64,000 nt of DNA from Thermothelomyces thermophilus ATCC 42464. Lineage: Eukaryota > Ascomycota > Sordariomycetes > Sordariales > Chaetomiaceae. Made by a program: the position numbers and the translations under genes. The notes under the pieces were generated by a model that was given only the letters and a program-made list of their open reading frames with translations, had not been told where the DNA came from and did not search any database. Of this stretch, positions 23,050 through 37,183 are shown piece after piece. Position 1 is the stretch's first letter. Every line of letters begins with the position of its first letter. The DNA lies in contig NC_016477.1 in assembly GCF_000226095.1 (NCBI RefSeq), forward strand, positions 682,001 to 746,000, in the 5' to 3' direction.

Positions 23050-26000
23050 TTAAAATCAAGCTATTTAACTAGGTACTATAGTTCTCTATTAATAATATAT
23101 AAATCTAGGATTTCTTTAATGTTCTATTTTTCCTCTTTGTCCTTTACTTCGATATATATAGCAACCTTAGCGTTCTTTGGCGCTAGTTCGAGAAGTAAAA
23201 TATAAAAAACATCCGTCTATAGTTATATAGATAATAGTAACGATAGTTAGTGGTTAGATATCAAGATTCGTTCTTTAATAATAAAGGGTCTAACCTTTTT
23301 AAAGTCTAGCTTTATATTTAGTCGTTTGGTTTGTAGGTTTCGTACGATCAGATAGACTTTGTCTCCCCTCTCTAGGCAAGGTCCCTCGAGCCTATATTTG
23401 TTATAGTAGTTCTTTATTCTAGTTCTGACAAACTCGAGTTCTTTTTTAAGCTTCTTATATAGTATGTATATTTGTTCTGCTTTGACTGCTGCTCTCGGCA
23501 CTATGACCTCTAGTCCTTGCCTAAGGTCTACTTTATATCTATAGTTTGCGAAGAACGGTGTGACTTTAGTCGTTTCTATTAGTATTATATTATAAGTAAG
23601 TTGTACTATTGGTAATAACATGACCTAGTTATCTTGCTAGTAGTTAACGTAAGAACAAAGGTACTACTTGATAACTTGGTTTAGTTGCTCTGTATGTCCG
23701 TTAGTCTATAGGTAGTATGCCGTTAACAGCTTGCTATTAATGCTTAATCGTTATATTAACGCTTGCTAGAACTTCGATACGAACTTGGTATCTCTATTAG
23801 TAATCTATTCCTATGGCTAAGCATATATTGATACGACTTGCCGATAGATTACATCTACTAACTGTTCTACTATCTAGGACTCCTTATAGGGAAAGAAGTA
23901 TACCTATTTAGTTAGGCGGTCTACTATAGTAAGAATACTATCGTAGATTACCCCTATAGCCATGTCTTTAGATTCTAGCAGTTTCGTAATGAAGTCTATC
24001 GTAACTAAACTCTATAGTTTGTCAGCTATTGGCAATGGCTAGAGTAGCCTATACGGCTTATATCGTGCCGTTTTGCTTCGATTATAGATGTTATAGTTCT
24101 ATATAACTTCCTTAACTTGTATTATTAACTATAGAAAGTCGTAATGTTTCTTGACTTGTGCGACAGTCTTTATAACTCCCTTATATCCTCCAAGTTTCGA
24201 CTCGTAGAGGTCTTAAATTATTCGCAGCTATTGATCTTTGTCGTAGATATACGCTTTACCTCAGTACTAGAGTTTCCTATCTTTTTCTTCTACTCCGTTA
24301 GGTACTACTAGTCTAGGTACTACTTAATACTATATCTTATTAATCCTTTTTTCTCGAAAGATTATATAACATTTTAGGAACAAGTCGAGTAGATCATCTT
24401 CTACAGGTATCTACGTTTCGTAATATAGCATTCCGTCTATTCGTTCTTTGAATAACGGTGGCGTTATTTCTATTTATCTTTCTATATAATCCGTTCGTCG
24501 GCTTAAGGCATCTGCTTATACGTTCTCTTTGCCCTTCTTATAGCAGATCTCAAAATTAAATTCTATAAGGAATTCTACCTATTATATTTGTTGTCTATTA
24601 AGCTCCTTTATTATCGTAAAGTATTGTAAATTCTTGTAATCTATATATACTTATACTAGTTCGATCGTATTACTAAGGTATAGTTGCTATTCCTTAAAAG
24701 CTTTAATAATCATAAGTAGTTCCTTATTATAGATTAGATAATTAAGATATAGTCTATTAAGCTTCTTTAAAAAGAAGGCTATAGGATATAGCTTCCTTTG
24801 TTTGTCTTGTTATCCTAACTATCCTCCGATAGCGTAGTCTAAAGCGTCCGTTTCCACCTTAAATGGCTTCTTAGGGTCTAGCAGCACTAGTACTAGATCT
24901 TTAGTAATAGCATCGCAGATCTACGTAAATACTTACTCGTATTGCTCTTCCCATTGGAATTTAGCGTTCTTCTTGGTAAGTTCGTACAAAGATCGTGCGA
25001 TCGCTCTAAAGTTCCTAATGAACATCTAGTAGAAGTTCGTAAACCTGATGAAACTTTATACTTCTATAACTAACGTCGGTCGTAGCCAATTCTTAATAGC
25101 TTTAACCTTTGAAGGTTCTATCTAAATTTGTCCTAGGGATATCTTATATTCTAAAAACACTATCTTCCTAATATGGAATTCGCTCTTTTCCTTATTAACT
25201 AATAGCTTATATACGTATAATATATCTAGTATTGCTTTTATATACTTCCGGTATTTGTCTATTATTTTAGAGAAGATAAGTATATTGTTAAGATAATATA
25301 CTGTAAATTTGTCGAGAAAGGATTAGATAGCTTAATTAATTAGGGCTTAGAACGTTAATAGCACATTTATAAGTCTAAATAGCATGACAAGGTACTTGTA
25401 GTAGCTATAAGGTATCCTAAAGGCCGTTTTCCACTTGTCGCCTTCTTTGATCTATATATAGTTATAGGCCGATAGCAAGTCAAGATACGTAAAATATTAG
25501 GCTCCTACTAACTAATCTTAGAGCTATAAGATTAGTAGTAATAGGTATCCGTTTTTCACGGTCTATTCGTTAAGTTACTAATAGTCGACGTATAACTATA
25601 GCTTTCTGTCTTTCTTAGGCATAAACAGGATTAGATAGCCTGCTAGCGATGTCGATAGGTAGATATATCCTCTTCAAAGATTCTCCTCTAAATATCGCTT
25701 AAGTTCTTTATTCTATGTCTAGCTTATATAGTAAATCTTGAAGAACTTTAGTCGTACTCCTTCTTTAAGCTTGATCTTATAATTCTATAGGCCGTATTCT
25801 AGTAATCCTTCTAGATACTTCGGTTCGAATACTAGGTATCCTTTATATTCCTTTGGTACTTCCCTAGTCTTATCTTATCTCTTGGCTTTCTAATAGTATA
25901 TAAACTTGGTTTTATCTATAGCGATGCTAGCGATTTCTCCTATCTTAACCTACTACTCTAGTTATAGTGCTCTATATTCGTTAACGGAGAGAATAGCTAT

Positions 26001-27700
26001 CGGCGGTTTAGCTCGTTCTTCCTATCGCAATGTCGGTATCGTTATACCACTTCTTCTAGAGTCTGTAGTAGTCTACCTACCACTGTCTATCTCTTGCGGT
26101 AGATCTGTAGGACATGCCTTCCCCTAAGTATCGTCTGCTTGCGATCCTTGTATGCTCCCTATCTTATTAGTCGAATATAACTCTATTTAGGGTTGTAGGT
26201 AGCTACTATTCTTCTAGCTAATGTCCGGGTTATAATCTTTATACTATAGTAATCCTAATATTATATCTTTATCATTATCTATATCTATAATGCTAAATAT
26301 AACTACTATAGTTTTCCCTATTATAGTAATGTTAATTAGTTTAGTCTCTCTATATACCTATTATATCGGAAATAGCCCTTTGACTATACTATACTTCTAC
26401 TTCATTCTCTAGGGTATCTATAGCTAATTTATAAATGTCGGCGAAATCAGGTTTATCTCTGCTCTATTATCTACTAGTACAAGCATTTCGTGCTGTTTCT
26501 ATTATGCTATTGTCTATAATCGCTTATCTTGCCGCCGTCGCCCAAAGATTACGGCGATTTCCTATGTTTCTGCTAGGAGGTCTCGATATAGTAGTCTCTT
26601 ACGCTAGTTCCTCCTATACTATGCTACCACTTGCCGCTATACAGGCATTAATGGTTTTTGGGCCCCTTAGAGGGCCCTAACCCATTTCCTAGGTTAGTAC
26701 TAACCTCTTTGGTTATTCGGCTAATAGTAGCTTTATTAATCGTGCTTATTTCTATAAGCTATTAAGTACTAGTAGCTTTCTATTATTAGGTCTGTTTTAC
26801 TTTCCATTATATATACTATAGCTTTATCTAAAGCTCCTAGATCCGCGATTTCTTTTTATCTATATAGTAGAGGTAGTCGTTACTCTAGCACGAGTCCTAA
26901 GTGTCTTGTCCTATTCCGTAGTGCCTAGGCTAGGCTCGTTTTAGTACTACCATAATGCCTTCTAGATCGTAGGCTTCGATTTTCCAGAGCAATTCGGCCG
27001 CTCTATTTCCTATATTATAGACCTATTTTATGGGGTAGAGGCTTCTGTCCTCATTTCCTTGTCAGGTCGGCCAGTGATTATTTTCGAATTTATTACGAAA
27101 GTGGTATTGGCATTTGTATAATATACACTAGAACTAGGGCACTTATATATATACCTCATGTCGCGGGTATAGTCGTATAGCGTTACCTAGAAGGTATTAG
27201 AATTCTTTTCTAAATCCTTTCTACTATATATAGACTATAGGTACTCTAATGCTAAGGTAGGAGTGTTTCTTCTAGTAGTTTTCCTATATACGTTTGTCTT
27301 TTCTATAGTTTATACGTATAAACTGGTACTCTATACGTCATAGCTAAGTTACTAATCGTCAAAATACTGGCGTAACTATCAGGCCCATCGTATATCACAG
27401 GCTGTTCCCCTTTAATAGTTTCTATAATACGTCGGAGTTCCCTTATCTTGTCCCTTATCTTATCGCTCTACTAGGCAAGTCAAATTAAACGTCTATCCCG
27501 TTCGTATAGTTCTATATTAAGCCGGAAAACTTTGTTACGGTACTATTCGATTCGTTCCTGGAGGAATAGAATATTAGGTCTAGGTCTTTCGATTCCTTAA
27601 GTATCGGTTGTCTACGATCTATCCTGCCTCTAGGTAACTATAAAACCCTATTACCTTAAGGCTAAGAGAATCGAAATTAGTAGTATATATTCTCCTACCA
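23050..27700 (-). pseudogene. Element II pol (protease, RT, RNase H, integrase, chromodomain)
   Basis: Fragmentary frames on the minus strand. A 124-residue uninterrupted piece at 23247-23621 is the integrase C-terminal region (NYRYKVDLRQGLE, LEGPCLERGDKVYLIVRNLQ, KLDFKKVRPFIIKE, the GPF-type module). The chromodomain-like end (VEEILD..., then YLVKW-type segment with Trp to stop) follows at lower coordinates. Catalytic motifs of RT and integrase carry Asp-to-Asn changes, so no activity is expected. Boundaries are approximate because stops are frequent. Confidence 0.75.
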
Positions 27701-28901
27701 TATCCTATTTAGTAAGACCTATTTCTAGGTCTATAGTAACTAGTTTAGAGTATGGTGCTTGTTTGTCTTTACCATCGCCATCGCGTCCGAGACTGTCCGT
27801 GTCGCTGTCCCTGTTCTTGTAGCTTGTAGCCGCTACTTTGATAATATCCTTAGTAGTTTTATTAATAGCTATAATTTCCTTTCTAGGGACTAGTTTCTAG
27901 TCTTTCTTTAGGCTTCGATATTCTCGTTTATAGTGTCCTTTCTTTCTATAGTTATAGTAGGTAACGTTAGACTTGTCTTTAGTCGTCTTCTTCTTGTCCT
28001 ACTTCTATACTATATCTATATCTATAGCTCTAGGATATGTCCTATATAATATGCTAACGTATATTCGTTTTTTCTTGTTATTAGCCTTGACCGTAGTTCC
28101 GTTTATCCGACCTCGTTTCTGCTACTCTTATATATAGAGTTGATCATTGATCCTAATAGCCTATATAATATATTTGTCTAAGGTCTTAGGCCGGTCGTAC
28201 TTATATAGCTTATCTTTAACCTTTTCCTTTAAGCCGTTATGGAATAGTTATATTAATGCCTTATTGTTAAGCTAAGACTTAAGTATATCCTATCTAAACT
28301 ATATAGTATAGGAGGCTACTAACTTAGTCTATTAGAGATTAGTAAGTCTTTCTGATATATAAATCTTCTTATCTTTGTCGCTAAAAACCTTCTAAAGCTC
28401 TTCTTTAAACCGGTTATAGGATTAAAAGACTACCTATATAAACGCGTCTTAGTCGTCTTTGTCTTCCTTAGTAAGATAGTCGTTCTATATAGGCTCGAAC
28501 TATTTAAGTGCCTTGCCCTCTAGTCTCGTAGCTATATAGAGGACTTTGGCTTTATTGTCCGGAAACTTATCGTTATTAAGCCGGAAGTAAGATTAGAGGT
28601 TCGTTAGGAATCCTATAAGATTTTCTTTAGTTCCTCTATATTTACTAGGTAGTTCGATCTTAATACGGCTCGCTTTAGCGCCCTCGAGTACTTTGATTTT
28701 GGTATAGGCCTTGTTAACTAGCTTCTACAAGTGCTTTTTACCGTTCTCGAGTTCCTTGATCCAAGCTTAAGCAACCTTGTCTCTCTAGTCTAACTCCTAG
28801 ATCTACTACTAGAGTTAACCAAGCTAGGCAAGCAGCTATTCGGCCGTAACGTTAGTAGCCATATTAATATCGAGGTCGAAATTACCTCTATTCTAAGCTA
28901 T
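27700..28901 (-). pseudogene. Element II gag
   Basis: Minus-strand Gag remnant: a start region followed by coiled-coil-like KELEN..., the capsid-like segment with LPGKYRGTKE/ GFLTNL and KFPDNKAKVLYIATRLEGKA, and a CX2CX4HX4C knuckle at about 27,915-27,962 in which the first two Cys read as Tyr. All differences from sibling copies look like transitions. Confidence 0.7.
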
Positions 28902-28928
28902 AATAGAACAAGGGGAGTGATAGCAATA

Positions 28929-29380
28929 TATAACGAACCTAACTTAGACTTCTTCTAAAAGGGTTTAGACAAAGGTAAATTAAGCGGGACAAGCGTATAG
29001 GTTGTCTAAGGGATTCGGTAAAGCTAAAGGGTTTATAATAATACTAGAGTTGTCTCTTATAGTAGTTAGCGGTACTTGGTATAAGTACTATAATTATAGG
29101 TTACTATCACTAGTAAACTCCTAGAGTCTACTATAACGAGTGATTATTTATATATATATATACTTCCGTTGGTCGCTTATAGTCCCTTCCTAGCCTGCCC
29201 TAGGATCGCCTTTGGTAGCTAGCTATTCTCTGCTATCTTTCCCTTTTAGCAATTGTTTGCCTATGGTAGCCTGTACTCCCTAGCGATCCCGTGTTAGCCT
29301 CGCTCCGTGCCCTTCTTGATTGGTGGCTCGTTTAGCCTACTACGCCCTACCGGGTCGTGGTATATGGTTGGCTCGTGACA
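28929..29380 (-). repeat. Element II 5' LTR (type-2 U3)
   Basis: 452 bp, same length as its partner; differences from 21776-22227 are transitions as expected for RIP. It ends next to the target duplication CCTTC. Confidence 0.87.
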
Positions 29381-29505
29381 CCTTCCTTTAAGGCTTTCGA
29401 CCTAAAAGCCTATCTTAGGCCGTTTTAAATAGTACTAATATCCTTCTTATATATACCTTGTAATTTCTTTTTTTCCTTTTCCTTATACTGTTAATAACTA
29501 ATAAG

Positions 29506-30170
29506 ATAGTAGATTATATCTCTAAATACTAATCTTTAAAATCCTAATAACATACCATGCTTGCTTCTTTTATTAATTCTTCTAGTATAGACGTTATACT
29601 ATATTTATAGTGTTTTAAGCGGAACTTGGCTTATTATATAGTATTAGGCTCTTCTTGCTATAGCAAGTATATATATTAGGGTTATTCTTATAATAGTTTT
29701 AATATAACGTCTACTTATTTATAGCCTTATTCATCGCCTTAATGTTTATAGCTAATCTTTTATAGTAATGAAGATTATATTTAAATAAAAACGTGTAAAG
29801 TAAGAAGAGGCTAATGCTAAAGAGGCCCTTTTCATTCTTTAGACTTAACTTTAGATGGCTATCGGTCGATTAGCTTGTCTTCGTCGCTAGAAACGTTTCT
29901 TAAAGGAGCAAGGTTCCAAGCTATTTTATCAAGGTATATAGTCTCTAGAGGAAATGGAGGTAGAAGAACGGAGGATATAGGATTCCGAGGTACGCATTGT
30001 TAGTAACATATAGTCCTAGGGTATTAACGTCCTATTTAATTAGTCTTCTTTAGGTCTAGATTTATCAGAGGCCGACTTGGCCGTTTTATCTAAGCTAGTG
30101 CCTACGGTCGATCCGGGTTCTAGTGGTAGAACTATTCTAATTTCTTAGGGTAGTTCAAGTTCTTAACTAG
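29506..30170 (+). pseudogene. Antisense cysteine-motif ORF of element I
   Basis: Equivalent position to the element II ORF. The presumed ATG is now ATA at 29506. A cysteine-spaced segment around 29,600-29,700 (GSSCYSKYIY*GYSYNS, with Cys to Tyr changes) precedes a charged region near 29,790-29,960 and an LVS-like end near 30,150. RIP stops throughout. Confidence 0.5.
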
Positions 30171-33100
30171 TTCTTATAAGTTATCTTCTAGTCCGAAATC
30201 GAGCTATTTAACTAAATACTATAGTTCCCTATTAATAATGTATAAATCTAGAATTTCTTTGACGTCTTATTCTTCCTCCTTTCCTTTACTTCGATATTTA
30301 TAACGGTCTTAGCATTTTTTAATATTAGTTTAAGAAGTGAAATATAAAAAATATCTATCTATAATTATATAGATAATGGTAATAATAGTTAGTAGTTAGA
30401 TGTCGAAATTTGTTCTTTAATAATAAAGGGTCTAACCTTTTTAAAGTCTAGCTTTACGTTTGGTTGTTTAATCCATAAGTTTCGTATAGTTAGATAGACT
30501 TTGTCTCCCTCCTCTAAGTAAGGTCCTTTAAGCCTATATTTATTATAGTAATTTTTTATTCTAGTCCTTATAAACTTAAGTTCCTTTTTAAGCTTCTTAT
30601 ATAGTATATATATTTATTTCGCTTTAATTGCTACTCTTAGTACTATAACCTCTAGTCCTTGCTTAAGGTCTACTTTATATCTATAGTTTATAAAGAATGG
30701 TATAACTTTAGTTATTTCCATTAGTATTATATCATAAGTAAGTTATACTATTAGTAATAATATAACCTAGTTATCTTACTAGTAGTTAATATAAAAATAG
30801 AGGTATTACTTAATAACTTAGTTTAGTCGCTTTGTTTGTCTATTAGTCTATAGGTAATATACTATTTATAGCTTATTATTAATGCCTAATTATTATATTA
30901 ATGCTTATTAGAACTTTAATATAAACTTAGTATCTCTATTAGTAATCTATTCTTATAGTTAAGTATATACTAATATAACTTATTAATAGATTATATTTAC
31001 TAGCTATTTAGCTATCTAGGACTCTTTATAGGGAAAGAAGTATACCTATTTAGTTAGGCGATTTACTATAATAAAAATATTATTATAGATTACTTTTATA
31101 GCTATATCCTTAGATTCTAGTAGCTTTATAATAAAGTCTATTATAACTAAACTTTATAGTTTATTAGCTATTGATAGTAGCTAAAGTAGCCTATATAGTT
31201 TATATTATACCATTTTACTTCGATTATAGATATCGTAGCTCTATATAACTTCCTTAACTTATACTGTTAACTATAGAAAGTCGTAGTATTTCTTAACTTG
31301 TACGATAGTCTTTGTAACTCCTTTATATCCTCCGAGTTTTAACTTATAGAGGTTTTAAATCATTTATAGCTATTAGTCTTTATCGTAGATATACGCTTTA
31401 TCTTGGTACTAGAGTTTCTTATCTTTTTCTTTTACTCTATTAGGTACTACTAGTCTAGGTACTATTTAATACTATACCTTATTAATTCTTTCTTCTTAAA
31501 AGATTATATAATATTCTAGGAATAAGTTAAGTAGGTTATCTTCTATAGGTATCTACATTTTATAATATACCATTCCGTCTATTTGTTCCTTAAATAACGG
31601 TAGCGTCATTTCCGTTTGTCCTTCTGTATAAACCATTCGTCGGCTTAAGGCGTCTGTTTGTATATTCTCTTTGCCTTTCTTATGGCAGATCTCAAAATTG
31701 AATTCTATAAGGAATTCTACCTACTATATTTATTGTCTATTAAGCTCTTTTATCATTATAAAGTACTATAAATTCTTATAATCTATATATACTTATATTA
31801 GCTTAATTATACTATTAAGATATGGTTACTATTCCTTAAAAGCTTTAATAATTGTAAGTAGTTCTTTATCATAAATTAGATAATTAAGATATAATCTATT
31901 AAGCTTCTTTAAAAAGAAGGCTATAGGATATAGCTTCTCTTATTCGTCTTATTATTCTAATTATCCTCTAATAGTATAGTCTAAAGTATCCATTTCTACC
32001 TTAAATAGCTTCTTAAGGTCTAGTAATACTAATATTAGATCTTTAGTAATAGTATTATAGATCTATATAAATACTTACTTATACTATTCTTCCTATTAGA
32101 ATTTAGCGTTCTTCTTAGTAAGTTTATATAAAGGTCGTATAATTGCTTTGAAATTTCTAATAAACATTTAATAAAAGTTTATGAATCTAATAAAGCTTTA
32201 TACTTCTATAATTAACGTTAGTTATAGCTAATTTTTGATAGCTTTAACCTTTAAAGGTTCTATCTAGATTTATCCTAGGGATATTTTGTATCTTGAAAAT
32301 ACTATCTTTCTAATATGGAATTTGCTCTTTTCCTTATTAACTAATAGCTTATACGTATATAATATATCTAGTATTACTCTTATATACTTCTAGTATTTGT
32401 CCATCGTTTCAAAGAAAATAAGTATATTATCAAGATAATATACTATAAATTCGTTAAGGAAGGGTTAGATAGCTTAATTAATTAGGGCTTAGAATATTAC
32501 TAATGTATTTATAAGTCTAAATAGTATAATAAGGTACTTATAGTAGCTATAAGGTATCCTAAAGGCCGTTTTCTATTTGTCGCCTTTTTTGATCTATATA
32601 TAGTTATAGGCCAATAGTAAGTCAAGACGTATAAAATATTAGGCTCTCACTAACTAATCTTAGAGCTATAAGATTAGTAGTAATAGATATTAGTTTTTTA
32701 TAGTCTATTCGTTAAGTTACTAATAGTTAATATATAACCGTAGCTTTCTATCTTTCTTAGGTATAAATAGGATTAGGTAGCCTACTAGCGATATTAATAG
32801 GCGGATATATCCTCTTCGAAGGTTCTCCTCTAAATATTGCTTAAGTTCTTCGTTCTATATCTAACTCGTATAGTAGATCTTAAAGAACTTTAGTTATACT
32901 CCTTCCTTAAACTTGATCTTATAATCCTATAGGCCGTATTCCAGTAATCCTTCTAGATACTTCGGTTTAAATGCTAGGTATCCTTTGTATTCCTTTGGTA
33001 CTTCCCCAGTCTTGTCTTGTCTCTCGGTTTTCTAATAGTATACGAACTTAGTTTTATCTATAGCGATACTAGTAATTTCTCCTATCTTAACCTACTACTC

Positions 33101-34880
33101 TAATTATAGTGCTCTATATTTGTTAACGGAAAGAATAGCTATCGGCGGTTTAGCTCGTTCCTCCTATTATAATGTCAGTATTATTATACTGCTTTTCCTA
33201 GAGTTTGTAATAGTCTGCCTACTATTACTTGTCTCTTATAGTAGATCGATAGGATATGCCTTCCCCTAAGTATTGTCTGCTTACGATCCTTATATACTCC
33301 TTATCTTACTAGTTGAATATAACTCTATTTGGGGTTATAGGTAGCTACTATTCTTCTAGCTAATATCTAGGTTGTAATCTTTATATTATAGTAACCTTAA
33401 TATTATATCTTCATTATTACCTATATCTATAATATTGAATATAACTATTATAGTCTTCCTTATTATAGTAATATCGATTAGTTTAGTCTCTTTATATACC
33501 TATTATATTAGAAATAGCCCTTTGACTATACTATACTTCTGCTTTATTCTCTAGGGTATCCATAGCTAATTTACAAGTATTGGCGAAATTAGGTTTATCT
33601 CTACTCTACTATCTATTAGTACAAGCATTTTATACCATTTCCATTATATTATTATCTATAATCGCTTATCTTACTGCTATTATCTAAAGATTATAGCGAT
33701 TTCCTATATTTCTGCTAGGAAGTCTTAATATAATGGTCTCTTATGCTAATTCCTCTTATACTATACTACTACTTGCCGCTATATAGGTATTAATAGTTTT
33801 CGGGCCCCTTGAAAGGCCCTAACCCGTTTCCTAGGTTAGTACTAACCTCTTTAGTTATTTAGCCAATAGTAGCTTTATTAATTATACTTATTTCTATAAG
33901 CTATTAAGTGCTTATAGCTTCCTACTATTAAGTCTATTCTGCTTTTCGTTATATATACTATAGCTTTATCTAAAGCTCCCGGATCTGCGATTTCTTTTCG
34001 TCTACATGGTAGAGGTAATCGTTACTCTAGCACGAGTCCTATATATCTTGTCCTATTCTATAGTACCTAAGCTAGGCTTGTTTTAGAACTACTATAATGC
34101 CTTCTAGATTACAGGCTTTGATCTTTTAAAGTAATTTGGCCGCTCTATTTCCTATATCGTAGACCCATTCTATAGGGTAGAGGCTTCTGTCCTTATTTCC
34201 TTGTCAGGTCGGCTAATGATTGTTTTTAAATTTGTCGCAAAAGTAATATCGGCATTTGTATAATATATACTAGAACTAGGCCACTTACATATATTCCTTA
34301 CATTAAGGGTATAGTCGTATAATGTCGCCTAGGAGGTATTAGAACTCTTTCCTAAATCCTTCCTACTATATATGGACTATAGATACCCTAACGCTAAGGT
34401 AGGAATATCTCTTCTAGTGGTTTTCCTATATATATTTATCTTTTCTATAGTTTGTATATATAAACTAGTACTCTAGGTTCTATATATCATAGCTAAGTTG
34501 CTAGTCATTAAAATACTTGGTATAGCTATTAGGCCTATTATATATTATAGGCTATTCCCCTTTAATAGTTTCTATAATATATCAAAGTTCCCTTATCTTA
34601 TCCTTTATCTCATCGCTCTACTAGGTAAGTCAAATTAAGCGTCTATCCCATTCGTATAGTTCTATATTAAGCTAGAAAACTTCATTACGGTACTATTCGA
34701 TTTGTTCCTAGAGGAATAGAACATTAGGTCTAGGTCTTTTAATTCCTTAGGTATCGGTTATCTATAATCTATCCTACCTCTATATAATTATAAAACCCTA
34801 TTGCCTTAAGGCTAAGAGAATCGAAATTAGTAGTATATACCCTCTTACTATATCCTATTTGGTAAGACCTATCTTTAGGT
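30170..34880 (-). pseudogene. Element I pol
   Basis: Same domain order as the pol of element II, more heavily mutated, with no open frame above 60 codons. Chromodomain-like sequence at the low-coordinate end (about 30,190-30,290), integrase to about 31,450, RNase H and RT up to about 33,300. The YxDD site near 32,410-32,450 reads YLDN. Confidence 0.65.
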
Positions 34881-36040
34881 CTATAGTAACTAGTTCGGAG
34901 TAGAGTGCCTATTTATCTTTACTATCGCTATTATATCTAAGACTATCTATATTACTATCTCTATTTTTATAGCTTATAGCTACTACTTTAATAATATCTT
35001 TAGTAATTTCGCTAATAACTATAATTTCCTTTCTAAGGACTATTTTCTACCCTTTTTTTAGGCTTTAACATTCTTATTTATAATGTCCTTTCCTTCTATA
35101 GTTATAGTAGGTAATATTAGACTTATCTTTAGTTATCTTCTTCCGGTCCTACTTCTATACTATATCTATATCTATAGCTCTAGAATATATCCTATATAAG
35201 GTACTAATATATACCTATTTTTTCTTATTATTAGCCTTAGCTATAGTTCTATTTATTCGACCTTGCTTTTACTACTCCTATATATAAAGCTAATTGTCAA
35301 TTCTAATAGCCTATATAATATATTTATCTAGAGTCTCAGGCCGATTATATTCATATAGCTTATCTTTAACCTTTTCCTTTAAACTATTATGGAATAGTTA
35401 TATTAATACTTTATTGTTAAGCTAAGACTTAAGTATATCCTATCTAAACGATATAGTATAAAAGGCTACTAACTTGGTCTATTAGAGATTAGTAAGTCTT
35501 TCTTATATATAAATCTTCTTATCTTTATTACTAAAAACCTTCTAAAGCTCTTCTTTAAAACGGTCATGGGATCGAATGACTACCTATATAAATGTATCTT
35601 AGTTATCTTCGTCTTCCTTAGTAAGATAGTCGTTCTATATAGGCTTAAACTATCTAAGTACCTTACCTTCTAGTCTTATAATTATATAAAGGACTTTAAC
35701 TTTATTATCTAGAAACTTGTTATCATTAAGCCGGAAGTAGGATTAGAGATTTATTAGAAACCCTACAAGATCCTCTTTAGTTCCTTTATATTTGCCAGGT
35801 AGTTCGATCTTAATATAGCTTACTTTGGTAGTCTCGAGTGCCTTAATTTTAGTATAGGCCTTATTAACTAGTTTCTACGAATGCTTTTCGCCGTTCTTAA
35901 GTTCCTTAATTCGAGCCTAAGTAGCCTTATCTCTCTAGTCTAACTCCTAGATCTGCTATTAGAGTTAACCAAGCTAGGTAAGCAGCTATTTGGCTATAAC
36001 GTTAATAACTATGTTAATGTCGAGGTTGAAATTACCTTTG
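34880..36040 (-). pseudogene. Element I gag
   Basis: Recognised by alignment by eye to the gag of elements II, III and IV. The zinc-knuckle region is at about 35,060-35,112. Many TAG/TAA stops. Confidence 0.65.
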
Positions 36041-36078
36041 TCCTAAACTATAATAGAATAAAGGGAGTGATAGTAACG

Positions 36079-36506
36079 TATAACAAACCTAACTTAGACT
36101 TCTTCTAAAAGGGTTTAGACAAAGGTAAATTAAGTAGGATAAGTAGGTAGGTTATCTAAGGGATTTAGTAAAGCTAAAGGGTTTATAACAATACTATAGT
36201 TATCTCTTATAGTAGTTAGTAATACTTAGTATAAGTACTATAATTATAGGTTACTATTGCTAGTAAATTCCTAGAGTCTATTGTAATAAGTGACTATATA
36301 TATATATATATAATCCTAGGATTACTAATAGTTATAGTAATCCTTTGTATTAGTTTACCTACCTTATATTATAAGTTAGTGATCTTTTACTAGAATTATT
36401 TTTTGCTAAGTATAATCCTGTCCTGATTAGCCTATTATTCTTACTATCCTATTGGTTCATTAAAGAGGCGGCTTAGGTGGCGTCCTATATATATATTTCT
36501 ATGATA
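36079..36506 (-). repeat. Element I 5' LTR (type-1 U3)
   Basis: 428 bp, same length as the partner LTR at 21337. Followed directly by the target duplication ATAGA. Confidence 0.87.
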
Positions 36507-36511
36507 ATAGA

Positions 36512-37183
36512 TAGCCCTTTTACTAGGGGAGCTTAAGCTATGCTTTATCTCTATATTAAATCTCTTAGAAGTAAAACTAATAGAACTTAGCGACCTGGAT
36601 ACTATATTCCTACTAGCCTTTTTACTTTGACGTTACCTATATTATTAGCTAATATATATAACCTATAAGTGGTAGAAAAAGAAAGCTAGGGAGAATGACC
36701 TTATCTTATAGAGTCTTAAATAGATCTTTTTAACTCTACTTATTGGAAGGATAAGAGTCTATATAATAGAGATAGGACTCTATCTAGTTATATATAGCTA
36801 TAGCCTAGTATAACTATTATAAGTAGTAAAGGATTACCTAGAATTATTTTCTAGCTATATCCTCCTATTTTTGTAAAGGTAATGCTAACTACTTGGGCTT
36901 TAAGTCGCTAATAGCCTCTAGAAAAATATAAATATATAGCTTATAAGATACTAATATATATTAAAGTAGATTTAGAAGGTTATAGCTATTTAAATACTCC
37001 TTTCTTAATATAAGCCTTTTAATATTATATAGGCTTATAGTAATATTATATTAATGCTAGCTAAAGTATATCTTCCCTTAGTTATATAGTCTAATATATA
37101 AAGAAAATAGGTAACTAACGATTCGCTTATTAATCTTAAGGCTAAGACTTATAAGCTACTCCGGCCTTCTAGCTACTACTTCT
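36512..37183. other. Old RIP-mutated host sequence
   Basis: Continues the sequence interrupted by element I. AT-rich, stop-rich, no identifiable domain. The last five bases (CTTCT) are the target duplication of the solo LTR. Confidence 0.55.

Larger units (their letters stand above)
21776..29380 (-). mobile_element. Element II: Ty3/gypsy chromovirus nested in element I
   Basis: 452-bp LTRs (21776-22227 and 28929-29380) and perfect target duplication CCTTC (21771-21775 and 29381-29385) define a 7,605-bp insertion. The host sequence reads through once the insertion and one duplication are removed. Sense is minus. Gag starts near 28,862-28,900, the zinc-knuckle region is at about 27,915-27,962, reverse transcriptase centres on 25,000-26,100, integrase lies at about 23,250-24,300 and the chromodomain near 23,050-23,135. 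The polymerase YxDD is now YLNN and the integrase TDRD motif is NRD, both explained by G-to-A RIP. Confidence 0.88.
21337..36506 (-). mobile_element. Element I: full-length Ty3/gypsy retrotransposon, interrupted by element II
   Basis: Bounded by 428-bp LTRs (21337-21764 and 36079-36506) and a perfect 5-bp target duplication ATAGA (21332-21336 and 36507-36511). Element II inserted 11 bases inside the left LTR, so the own sequence of element I is about 7.56 kb. Sense is minus: gag near 34,880-36,040, pol near 30,170-34,880, then an antisense cysteine ORF near 29,506-30,170. RIP has introduced stops throughout. In the polymerase YxDD motif I read YLDN, so one Asp has become Asn. Confidence 0.85.
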
